Of a DNA stretch of 5,437 nucleotides, positions 1-5,351 are shown piece after piece (position 1 is the stretch's first letter; each line of letters starts with the position of its first letter). The stretch lies in assembly GCA_019428955.1 (NCBI GenBank), contig JAHYJF010000237.1:1-5437 (forward strand). The letters are read 5' to 3'. Made by a program: the position numbers and the translations under genes. The notes under the pieces were generated by a model, which searched no databases, was not told the origin of the DNA, and saw nothing but the letters and a program-made list of their open reading frames with translations. This DNA comes from Burkholderiaceae bacterium. Its GTDB lineage: Bacteria > Pseudomonadota > Gammaproteobacteria > Burkholderiales > Burkholderiaceae_E.

Positions 1-338
1 AGGGCGGCGTAAGCAGCCGCGATCTGTGGTGCGGTGGGCGTGCCGGGGATGCTGATCTCGTATTGGTTGACGATGGCGGGGCCGCGGATCAGCACGACGG
101 CATTCTTGTCGCCGCCGCTGGCATCGACGCTGTCCCAGAGGATCGCGGCTGCCGTCTGAGTGCCGTTCGCGGCAGCGGGATCGTGGGCCGCGTATTTGCC
201 CGAGGCGGTGATCTTGCCCAGAATGGTGCCGGGTTGCAGATTGCCGGAGGCCAGAATCACGGTGCTGCGGCAATAGTCGCGCAACGCTTCCCAGACGAGG
301 AAGCCGCCGGCGTGCGGGGTTTCGGTGAGGATCGGCAT
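1..338 (-). CDS. D: Head decoration protein, gpD/HDPD family (partial, 3' end beyond window)
   Basis: This is the capsid decoration (head-stabilising) protein, which in lambda forms trimers on the expanded head and stabilises it against packaged-DNA pressure. The ATG at 338 opens a frame of 112 codons with no stop before the window edge. The N-terminus reads MPILTETPHAGGFLVWEA, matching the family's usual TETPHAGGFLV opening. It is followed by the hallmark core PGTILGKITASGKY (about residues 37-50), then DPAAANGTQ and an AAAILWDSVDASGGD stretch (about residues 63-77). The family is usually about 110-125 residues, so only a few C-terminal residues should be missing. It starts 4 nt after the protease stop, with an AAGGA ribosome site 7 nt upstream. 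The neighbourhood (protease before it, major capsid expected after it) is the canonical lambda order. One mild oddity is the aromatic/cysteine-rich segment WEALRDYCR near residue 20. Family assignment is confident; the missing end cannot be judged. Confidence 0.9.
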   Translation of the reverse strand, partial: MPILTETPHAGGFLVWEALRDYCRSTVILASGNLQPGTILGKITASGKYAAHDPAAANGTQTAAAILWDSVDASGGDKNAVVLIRGPAIVNQYEISIPGTPTAPQIAAAYAA

Positions 339-342
339 GGGT

Positions 343-1389
343 CTATCCTTTCAGACGGAAGGTGCGGGCGATGACATCGCCCCAGGGGCGCGCGCCAGAC
401 GGGCGGCCGGGTTGCGGGTGGGCGGCGGAAATGTCGGGCACGGCCTCGGCGCGGGTGGCCAGCAGAGCGGCGCGGACATCGTCGATACCGGTGTCGCGCT
501 CGAGGAACTGGCCCGCCATCTGCGGTTGTCCGGCGAGACGGCATAGATCGACGACCACGCGGGCGTGGGTCAGTGCTTCGGTACGAATGTCGGCGGCGAT
601 GGTGCTGACTGCATGTGTTTCTGCGGGTGCCGCTTCCATATCTGCAGGTGGATCAGGATCAGCAGGCAGACTCTCGGGCCCAAGAGCGTCCTCACCTCCA
701 GCGCTTTCAACTTCATCATCGGTGGCAGGTTCGTCACCCGCGTCAGTAAAAGGCGCTACAGCTCCGGCTGAGGGATCTTCCTCTCCCGCATTAACAACAG
801 CTTCGGCCAACTCTGGCGGCGCATTGCGGAAGCGTCCGACGTCGAACCGCGCAGCGATGCGGACCGGTTCGGCGATTCGGTCAGCAAAGCCGAGATCCAG
901 CGCATCCTTGGCATCGAGCCAGGTTTCCGCCGCCATCAAGGGAGAGATTTCTTCCTGCGGCCGTCCTGACTTGGCGGAATAACCCTGCAGCAGGCTGCCC
1001 TTGATCTTGTCCAGCGCCTCGGCCATCGCGCGCATGTCGATGGCGGTGCCCATGACCACCCCGGCCGGATCATGGATCATCAGGAAGGCATTCTCCGGCA
1101 TGACGATCTCGTCGCCCGCCATCGCGACGTAAGATGCGGCCGAGGCCGCAATGCCATCGATCCAGACCGTCACGGTGCCGGAATGGCGCAGAAGCGCATT
1201 GTAGATCGCGACCGCATCGAAGACCGAACCGCCCGGGCTGTTCAGCCGCAAGGTCAGCGGCGTGCCATCCGGCAATGCGCACAGTTCCGCGAGGAACCCC
1301 TTGGCCGAGACGCCGTAGGCCCCGATTTCGTCATAGATTATCACCTCCGCGCCCGTGGCCAGGGCGCGGATCGTGTACCAGTTGCTCAT
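343..1389 (-). CDS. Prophage head maturation protease, ClpP-type (S14 family), with acidic linker and C-terminal tail
   Basis: This 348-residue serine protease is the functional counterpart of lambda gpC, which cleaves scaffold and portal/capsid proteins during head maturation. The ClpP-like domain covers about residues 1-185. It contains the oxyanion/loop motif LNSPGGSVFDA (49-59), the nucleophile motif GIAASAAS with Ser83, and FLMIHDPAG with His106. The third catalytic residue may be Asp170 in GFADRI, which is less certain. Residues about 197-261 form an acidic, proline/alanine-rich linker without predicted fold. A C-terminal tail follows (about 262-348) with VVDLCRLAGQPQMAGQFLERDTG-like helical sequence, as commonly seen in proteases of this head-module type. 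The start at 1389 is chosen because an AGGAGG lies 9 nt upstream, the ClpP fold begins here, and the portal stop is only 4 nt away. The same open frame extends to 1548, but that extension is Arg/Pro-rich and overlaps the portal gene. Codon use in the linker differs from the rest of the gene. It could also be annotated as an S49-type peptidase, but the motif order fits ClpP better. Confidence 0.92.
   Translation of the reverse strand: MSNWYTIRALATGAEVIIYDEIGAYGVSAKGFLAELCALPDGTPLTLRLNSPGGSVFDAVAIYNALLRHSGTVTVWIDGIAASAASYVAMAGDEIVMPENAFLMIHDPAGVVMGTAIDMRAMAEALDKIKGSLLQGYSAKSGRPQEEISPLMAAETWLDAKDALDLGFADRIAEPVRIAARFDVGRFRNAPPELAEAVVNAGEEDPSAGAVAPFTDAGDEPATDDEVESAGGEDALGPESLPADPDPPADMEAAPAETHAVSTIAADIRTEALTHARVVVDLCRLAGQPQMAGQFLERDTGIDDVRAALLATRAEAVPDISAAHPQPGRPSGARPWGDVIARTFRLKG
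346..350 (-). promoter_or_regulatory. Ribosome binding site of the decoration protein gene
   Basis: The minus strand reads AAGGA here, 7 nt before the ATG at 338 and just upstream of the protease stop (TAG at 345-343). The site lies inside the last codons of the protease gene, as expected for coupled translation in this operon. It supports the short start at 338. Confidence 0.6.
607..801 (-). other. Patch of atypical codon use encoding the protease acidic linker
   Basis: Codons 197-261 of the protease gene encode an acidic, Pro/Ala/Gly/Asp/Glu-rich linker. By hand count 44 of these 65 codons end in A or T, against 6 of the first 50 codons of the same gene. The frame is maintained throughout. 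Either this is a fast-evolving low-constraint linker or a segment with a different history from the flanking domains. Confidence 0.7.
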
Positions 1390-1393
1390 GGGC

Positions 1394-2446
1394 TTACGCC
1401 TCCTGTTGTGGATCGGTGCCGCCCGTGTCGGCAGGACCGGGTCCAGCCGCGCCGGTGTCCGGCAAACTCTGCGGTGTCGCCCGCGCCCCCTGCGTCTCGC
1501 CGGGGCTGGTGCGATAGGTGAGACCCATGTCCCCGGCGCGCTTGGCATCCGCTGCGTTTTCGCGGTCGATTTCCTCGACGTCGTAGCCGGTGGCCTCGAC
1601 CACCTTGCGCCGCGAGATGATCCCGGCCTCCATCGCCAGAACCTGCGCCTGGATGTCCTTCAAGGGATCGACCCAGTCCCAACGCGGCGGGATCCAGTTC
1701 ACCGGGCGATAGCGCGCTGGGGACCGGGCGAAGTCCGGCAGGTCCAATGCCCCCGACAACACTGCAGTTTCCATCCAGCGCGCCCAGATCGTGCGGCAGA
1801 GTTGATGCGCGACCACCCCGTGCTGCAACTGCTCGACGCGGCGGCGGAACTCGACCAGTTCGGCGCGCAAGCTGGAATAGTTGGCCTGCCGCACATCGCC
1901 GGTCACCAGGTGATACGGCAGCCCGAGCGAGGCCGAGACCGACAGCAGCGTCCGATACTGGAACGCCTCATAGCCACCGCCAACATCGGCGGGGCTGGAG
2001 AACTTCACATCTTCGCCGGGCAGCAGCACCTGCAGGGTGCCGGGCTCCAGACTGACCGTCGCGCCGCTGTCGTCGGTCGCCTCGATCTCGCCCATCAGTT
2101 GTTCTTCGGGTGCGGTCTTGGTGATGAAGCCCGCGAACATCGCCGCCGTCTTCTTCCGGTCAAGTTCGGCGTCGTCGTATTGGTCGAGCAGAAACAGCCG
2201 CACCATTGCGGGTGCCACATGCGGCAAGCCACGGATCTGCCCTGCATCAATCGGTCGGTAGATGTGCAGAACGTCCCCGGCCGGAACGCGGACCGTTTCG
2301 GGCGTGACGATGCCCTGATCCGTGCTGTCGCCGGGATGGCGGCGGCGGAAGTGATAGGCGACGCGGCGGCCGATGGCGTCGAACTCGATGCCGCAGCGGA
2401 TGCGATTGCCGTTGGCTGCCGTCTCGGTCTTCTCGAAGGGCAGCAT
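1394..2446 (-). CDS. Portal protein C-terminal fragment (350 residues, possible restart after the amber codon)
   Basis: This frame starts at the first ATG after the stop, 12 nt downstream of the TAG, and carries about 69% of the portal, including the stem/clip region and the C-terminal Pro/Gly/Ala-rich tail (about the last 40 residues). The ATG corresponds to Met159 of the full gene, inside the phrase LQSEMLPF, so it is an internal codon and not a natural start. The only purine-rich bases before it (GGAA) abut the ATG directly, which is poor spacing. Reinitiation is possible but not supported by a good ribosome site. Confidence 0.6.
   Translation of the reverse strand: MLPFEKTETAANGNRIRCGIEFDAIGRRVAYHFRRRHPGDSTDQGIVTPETVRVPAGDVLHIYRPIDAGQIRGLPHVAPAMVRLFLLDQYDDAELDRKKTAAMFAGFITKTAPEEQLMGEIEATDDSGATVSLEPGTLQVLLPGEDVKFSSPADVGGGYEAFQYRTLLSVSASLGLPYHLVTGDVRQANYSSLRAELVEFRRRVEQLQHGVVAHQLCRTIWARWMETAVLSGALDLPDFARSPARYRPVNWIPPRWDWVDPLKDIQAQVLAMEAGIISRRKVVEATGYDVEEIDRENAADAKRAGDMGLTYRTSPGETQGARATPQSLPDTGAAGPGPADTGGTDPQQEA
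1399..1404 (-). promoter_or_regulatory. Strong Shine-Dalgarno that fixes the protease start
   Basis: The minus strand reads AGGAGG here, inside the last codons of the portal gene and 9 nt before the ATG at 1389. It is the strongest ribosome site in the window. It argues for the start at 1389 rather than the upstream extension of the same frame to 1548. It would also let the protease be translated even if portal translation stops early. Confidence 0.75.
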
Positions 2447-2451
2447 TTCCG

Positions 2452-2469
2452 ATTGCAGCTATTGCAGCT
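2452..2469. repeat. Perfect 9-bp tandem repeat spanning the portal amber codon
   Basis: The plus strand reads ATTGCAGCT twice in immediate succession (2452-2460 and 2461-2469). On the coding strand this gives codons CAG CTG CAA TAG CTG CAA. The TAG arises across the junction of the two copies, so the repeat and the nonsense codon are the same local event or a coincidence of similar codons (Gln-Leu-Gln, x, Leu-Gln). Confidence 0.85.
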
Positions 2470-2920
2470 GGATCGGGACCAGCAACCCATCCTCGGTCCG
2501 GCGCGGGCGGAGCCGCACGAAGCATTCGCCCGCGACGAACATCTCCCGCGCGACCATCGCCTGCAGACCGTAGAAATCGGTCAACCCATCGGCATCGGCC
2601 TCATCGGTCCAGGCGAGCCACAACCGCTGAACCCGATCCCGCAGGGCCGGATCCTCGATCAACGACGAAGGTTTAATCCCATCGCCAACCAGGTTCGACG
2701 CAAAGGCCTCACAGGCATTGGCGGCATAGCCATTGGTCACCACCAACTCGCGTGATCGCGCCAACAGACGCGGCCCGCCCGAGGCGATCAGCGAGTTGAT
2801 GTTTTCGAGCGGCGGCTGCCAGCCCCGCAACCGACGCTGCGACATCGCCCCTTCCAGCCGCGCGCGCACAGCGACGGGACCGCCGGTGCCCCGGCGGCGA
2901 AAGGCGTCAAGCCAGCCCAT
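2459..2920 (-). CDS. Portal protein N-terminal fragment (153 residues, ends at the amber codon)
   Basis: This is the part that would be translated without suppression. It begins MGWLDAFRRR and carries the N-terminal helical region of the portal: RSRELVVTNGYAANACEAFASNLVGDGIKP (split at 55-70 and 71-84), then the AREMFVAGECFVRLRPRR segment (about 124-141), which belongs to the family's conserved N-terminal half. It lacks the clip, stem and crown parts and should not assemble into a portal. The start at 2920 follows gpW by 3 nt and has an AAGGGA at 2935-2930. Confidence 0.7.
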   Translation of the reverse strand: MGWLDAFRRRGTGGPVAVRARLEGAMSQRRLRGWQPPLENINSLIASGGPRLLARSRELVVTNGYAANACEAFASNLVGDGIKPSSLIEDPALRDRVQRLWLAWTDEADADGLTDFYGLQAMVAREMFVAGECFVRLRPRRTEDGLLVPIQLQ

Positions 2921-2923
2921 GCG

Positions 2924-3139
2924 TCACAGTCCCTTGGTGGTGATCACGCGCACCTGCCGGATGATCTTGCGCCCCTCGGCTGTCGCGATCTCGCGGTCCA
3001 GCACCTCGATGGCCCGGTCGATCTCGGCAAGGCTACGGTAGTCCACGGTCTTGCCGTCATAGCTGACCCGCGCCACACCGCTCGAGCGTGAGGCCGCCAG
3101 TGCCTCGCGACGGGATTTCAATTCTGCGATTGTGGCCAT
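2924..3139 (-). CDS. W: gpW-like head-tail joining protein
   Basis: This 71-residue protein fits the gpW/head-tail connector family in length (lambda gpW is 68), position (between large terminase and portal, exactly as in lambda) and sequence. It has an N-terminal helix MATIAELKSRREALAASR, a short beta-hairpin with the family-typical VSYDGKTVDYRSLAEIDRAI pattern (about 25-44), and a second charged helix EVLDREIATAEGRK. A basic tail IIRQVRVITTKGL follows. In lambda, gpW binds the portal after DNA packaging, helps retain DNA and builds the site for gpFII and the tail. The gene starts 2 nt after the terminase stop, with a GAGGT ribosome site that overlaps that stop, and ends 3 nt before the portal start. 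No damage is visible. Confidence 0.88.
   Translation of the reverse strand: MATIAELKSRREALAASRSSGVARVSYDGKTVDYRSLAEIDRAIEVLDREIATAEGRKIIRQVRVITTKGL
2930..2935 (-). promoter_or_regulatory. Ribosome binding site of the portal gene
   Basis: The minus strand reads AAGGGA within the last codons of gpW, 9 nt before the portal ATG at 2920. It supports the portal start chosen here. Confidence 0.5.
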
Positions 3140-3141
3140 GT

Positions 3142-5091
3142 CTACCTCATGTAATTCGACGCCACAGACCTGCGCCGTGCCGGACTGCGCACCGCACGGA
3201 TGGATCCGGCGGCGGCCTTGTCGTGACCCCCGTCATCCTTGCCATCGCCTGCCACCTGCGCCTCCAGATCGGCCCAGCGCGCCTCGGACCAGCGATCCGC
3301 CCCGACGATCCAGGCGGCGGCGCGGGCGTAGACCCGGCAGTCCAGCGCCTCGTTGCGCTCGCGCAGCTTCTGCCATTCGAGCCGGGCAAAGCCGCGCTTG
3401 GTGCGCACGGTGACCAATTCCTCGGCCACGAGCTGCTTCAGCCATTCGCTGTCCACCCAATCCGGCAGATGCACGGTGCCAGGAGGATACACCGCCCCTT
3501 CGGCCAGTTCTTCCTTCGTCGGGCGCGGCAAGCCGAGATGGCGGTAGGTTTCCGCCTTGAAGGTCGAGACCGCCACCGTCCAGAGCCGCGCGCCCCGGCG
3601 CAGGCGTTTGCCCGCGTCGGTGACGTCGACGTAAGTAGGCCCCGATACCGGGCTGGAACGGTTGAACCCTTCGACGCCCTTGACCGGGGCAACTTGCGCC
3701 ACCCCTTGCCGCCGCGACCAGGAATAAACCACTGGCGCCTCATAGCCAGTGTCGATGGCGAGTTTGGCCAGCCGCAGATGCGCGCCGTTCTGATGGGTCC
3801 ATATCCGGTCCAGCAGCTTGGTCAGTTCCGCCCATGCGCCCTGATGGTCCGGGCCGCCGTCGATCACAATGTGATCGACCAGCCAGCTTGTCCCGCCCCG
3901 ACCCCAAGCCCAGACATCGACCTCGATCCGGTCCTTCTGAACGTCGGCCCCGGCGGTCAGGAACAGCCCGCCCGCAGGGACGCTGCCCGGCTTCCACGCC
4001 TCGCGCCTGTCATAAAGCCGCGACCAGTCCGGTGCCTCCCCGGTTTCCACCCAAGTCTCGCCAAGGATGGTGTTCTTGAATGCCCGAATTGCCTCGTCCG
4101 AACCCTGCGCTGCGTCCCATGCCCGCACGATCCGCTCCCAGCTCAGCCAGCCGATCGGCGAATAGAGCGCCGAGAGGTGATATCCGACCGTGGTCGGATC
4201 GGCGGCCGTGGCGGTCGCCCGCCATTCGCCGCCCTCCAGCATCGCCGTCTTGTGGTGCTCCGCGATTGCCGCGTCGCAGCCCTCGCAGTGATATTCCGCC
4301 GTCTCCGGGCGGCCATTCTGCCAGCGCAGGCGGTCGAACTTCAGCCACTGCATCGCGCCGCAATGCGGGCACGGCACGAAGAACCGCCGCTGGTCGCTCG
4401 CCTCGTATTCCCGCTCGATGCGCGACAGCCCCCGGATCGTTGGAGTCGAGACCAGCAGCACCTTGCGCCGATGGGCGAAGGTCAGCGACCGCGCTTCTGC
4501 CAGCGTGACCGGGTCGCCTTCCTCGTCGGCCGAGGCCGGATAAGCATCGACCTCGTCGAGGAAGATGTAGCGCGCCGGGGTGGACCGCAGCCCGACCGCA
4601 GAGTTCGCGCCCGTCATGATCAGGATGCCGCCCGCGAATTCCTTGGACAGCATCGTGTTGCCCGCGTCGCGCGACCGCGCCGGTTTGACCCGTTCGCGCA
4701 GGGCGGCACTTTCCTCGATCAGCGGGTCGATCCGCTGACGCGAGTTGCGCTTGGCGAGTTCCACGGTCGGCTGCACCGCGAGCATCGGCCCCGGCGCCTG
4801 GTGGATGGCAAAGCCGATCCAGTTGTTCCCGGCCTCTGTAGCCCCGACCTGCGCCGCCTTCATGAACACCACGCGCTGGACGGCTGAACTCGGCGACAGC
4901 GCATCCATGATCTCGCGCATGTAGGGCGTGCGCGATGTGCGGTAGCGTCCCGGTTCGGCGCTGGCGCGCGACCCCAGCATCCGGTGCGCATCGGCCCACT
5001 GCGACACCGTCAGATCAGCGTCTGGCCGGACACCCAGGCCCCAGGACCGCAGAAGGTCTTCGCCACCGTCGAAGGCCGCCGATCCGGCCAT
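3142..5091 (-). CDS. terL: Terminase large subunit, GpA family (packaging ATPase and nuclease)
   Basis: This is the motor and endonuclease that cuts concatemeric phage DNA and drives it through the portal. From the ATG at 5091 it has 649 residues (lambda gpA has 641). The ATPase half holds the variant Walker A FMKAAQVGATEAGNNW (Lys78 first in the loop), Walker B YIFLDEVDAYP (Asp179, Glu180) and the coupling motif VSTPT (214-218). A four-cysteine zinc-finger-like pair follows (CPHC 241-244, CEGC 269-272). The nuclease half shows TAGADVQKDRIEVDVWAWG with Asp383, AIDTGYE with Asp447, and the family-typical C-terminal ERNEALDCRVYARAAAW (Asp584). The tail is basic and Ala-rich. I prefer the 5091 start because it lies 4 nt after the small-subunit stop, matching the 2-4 nt gaps elsewhere in the operon. 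An ATG at 5148 in the same frame would add 19 residues and overlap the small subunit by 53 nt, and it cannot be excluded. The gene is intact, but its partner is truncated. Confidence 0.95.
   Translation of the reverse strand: MAGSAAFDGGEDLLRSWGLGVRPDADLTVSQWADAHRMLGSRASAEPGRYRTSRTPYMREIMDALSPSSAVQRVVFMKAAQVGATEAGNNWIGFAIHQAPGPMLAVQPTVELAKRNSRQRIDPLIEESAALRERVKPARSRDAGNTMLSKEFAGGILIMTGANSAVGLRSTPARYIFLDEVDAYPASADEEGDPVTLAEARSLTFAHRRKVLLVSTPTIRGLSRIEREYEASDQRRFFVPCPHCGAMQWLKFDRLRWQNGRPETAEYHCEGCDAAIAEHHKTAMLEGGEWRATATAADPTTVGYHLSALYSPIGWLSWERIVRAWDAAQGSDEAIRAFKNTILGETWVETGEAPDWSRLYDRREAWKPGSVPAGGLFLTAGADVQKDRIEVDVWAWGRGGTSWLVDHIVIDGGPDHQGAWAELTKLLDRIWTHQNGAHLRLAKLAIDTGYEAPVVYSWSRRQGVAQVAPVKGVEGFNRSSPVSGPTYVDVTDAGKRLRRGARLWTVAVSTFKAETYRHLGLPRPTKEELAEGAVYPPGTVHLPDWVDSEWLKQLVAEELVTVRTKRGFARLEWQKLRERNEALDCRVYARAAAWIVGADRWSEARWADLEAQVAGDGKDDGGHDKAAAGSIRAVRSPARRRSVASNYMR
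3144..3148 (-). promoter_or_regulatory. Ribosome binding site of gpW, overlapping the terminase stop
   Basis: The minus strand reads GAGGT, and its final T is the first base of the terminase TAG stop (3144-3142). The gpW ATG at 3139 follows after 4 nt. Terminating ribosomes would sit on this site, which favours translational coupling. Confidence 0.6.
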
Positions 5092-5095
5092 GCCC

Positions 5096-5310
5096 TCACC
5101 GTAGGTCGACGCGGATCTCGGCGAGGCTTTCGAGTTGGGCACGGACATGGGCTTCCAGCACCTTCTGCATCATGGCGGGCTCCAGACTTCCGTGATCCGC
5201 GATCATCACCCCCAGTTCCGATGCCATCAGCGCAGCTGCCCGCGCGGGCCAGGTCACCCAGGCATCGCGTTCCTCCCGCGCCAGCCGGAATACCAGCCCG
5301 ACCGCACGGT
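5096..5310 (-). pseudogene. Terminase small subunit, Nu1-like, 5' part cut off by an IS3-family insertion
   Basis: The small terminase subunit recognises the packaging site on phage DNA and recruits the large subunit. Only the C-terminal 70 codons remain, from RAVGLVFRLAREERDAW through PARAAALMASELGV to LESLAEIRVDLR and a TGA at 5098-5096. The aromatic/charged REERDAWVTWPARAAALMA segment followed by a C-terminal helix is typical of small subunits paired with GpA, and the position directly before the large subunit fits. This region is not marked by any long open frame with its own start, because the frame continues upstream into the IS end and hits TGA at 5347-5345. The N-terminal winged-helix DNA-binding part (roughly 100 or more residues) is absent here and may lie on the far side of the IS. 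In-frame internal starts (GTG at 5257, ATG at 5227) could give short C-terminal peptides at most. The family name is inferred from recalled homologues plus context. Confidence 0.8.
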
Positions 5311-5335
5311 TGAACCGCCCCGGGTTTACCGGAGG
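5311..5335. repeat. Terminal inverted repeat of the IS3-family element (one copy)
   Basis: The plus strand starts TGAACCGCCCCGGGTTTACC and continues to a GGAGG at about 5335. This matches the general IS3 inverted-repeat pattern (TGAACCGCCCCGGG followed by a CCGGAG block). The partner copy is outside the window, so the inner limit is approximate. Confidence 0.7.
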
Positions 5336-5351
5336 GTGATTTGTTCAACGA

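Larger units (their letters stand above)
1394..2920 (-). pseudogene. Portal protein, lambda gpB-like (phage portal 2 family), interrupted by an in-frame amber codon
   Basis: The portal is a dodecameric ring at one capsid vertex through which DNA is packaged and ejected and on which the terminase docks. Read through, the gene has 508 codons, close to the 533 residues of lambda gpB. Codon 154 is TAG (2461-2459). Both sides of it are in the same frame and continue the same family: residues 1-153 give the N-terminal part ending VPIQLQ, and after the stop LQSEMLPF leads into NRIRCGIEFD and GRRVAYHF. There is no frameshift. Apart from this codon the sequence looks intact, including the portal-typical DRKKTAAMFAGFI (254-266), GLPYHLVTGD (333-342) and WIPPRWDWVDPLKDIQ (409-424). 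The gene sits 3 nt after gpW and 4 nt before the protease. An AAGGGA ribosome site lies 9 nt before the ATG at 2920. A single substitution (for example TTG Leu to TAG), a short tandem duplication, or a sequencing error could each explain the stop. Without suppression no full portal is made. Confidence 0.88.

Noticed and set aside
637..639. An internal ATG at 639 as a Nu3-like scaffold start within the protease gene
   Set aside because: No Shine-Dalgarno-like sequence precedes it, and it lies in the low-complexity linker, so nothing beyond the lambda analogy supports it.
1390..1548. A 53-codon N-terminal extension of the protease frame
   Set aside because: It overlaps the 3' end of the portal gene and encodes an Arg/Pro-rich stretch. 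A strong AGGAGG and the start of the ClpP fold both point to 1389.
1355..2755. A 466-codon open frame on the plus strand opposite the portal and the start of the protease
   Set aside because: Same antisense effect in high-GC DNA. It has no motif and ends and begins inside real genes without a ribosome site. Its openness across the portal amber site is incidental.
3088..4887. A 599-codon open frame on the plus strand opposite the large terminase
   Set aside because: It lies wholly antisense to a well-supported gene. Its Arg/Pro/His-rich composition and lack of any family motif are typical of the open shadow frames produced by G/C-ending codons on the other strand.
5311..5345. The GC-rich CCCCGGG-containing stretch as a transcription terminator
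   Set aside because: It lacks a proper stem-loop followed by a T-run in either direction and is better explained as the IS terminal inverted repeat.
5010..5348. A 112-codon minus-strand frame starting at a TTG across the IS end and the small terminase
   Set aside because: It runs in a different frame from the small-subunit remnant, crosses the IS boundary and has Gly/Ala/Pro/Arg-rich noise composition. The true remnant is in another frame and ends at 5096.
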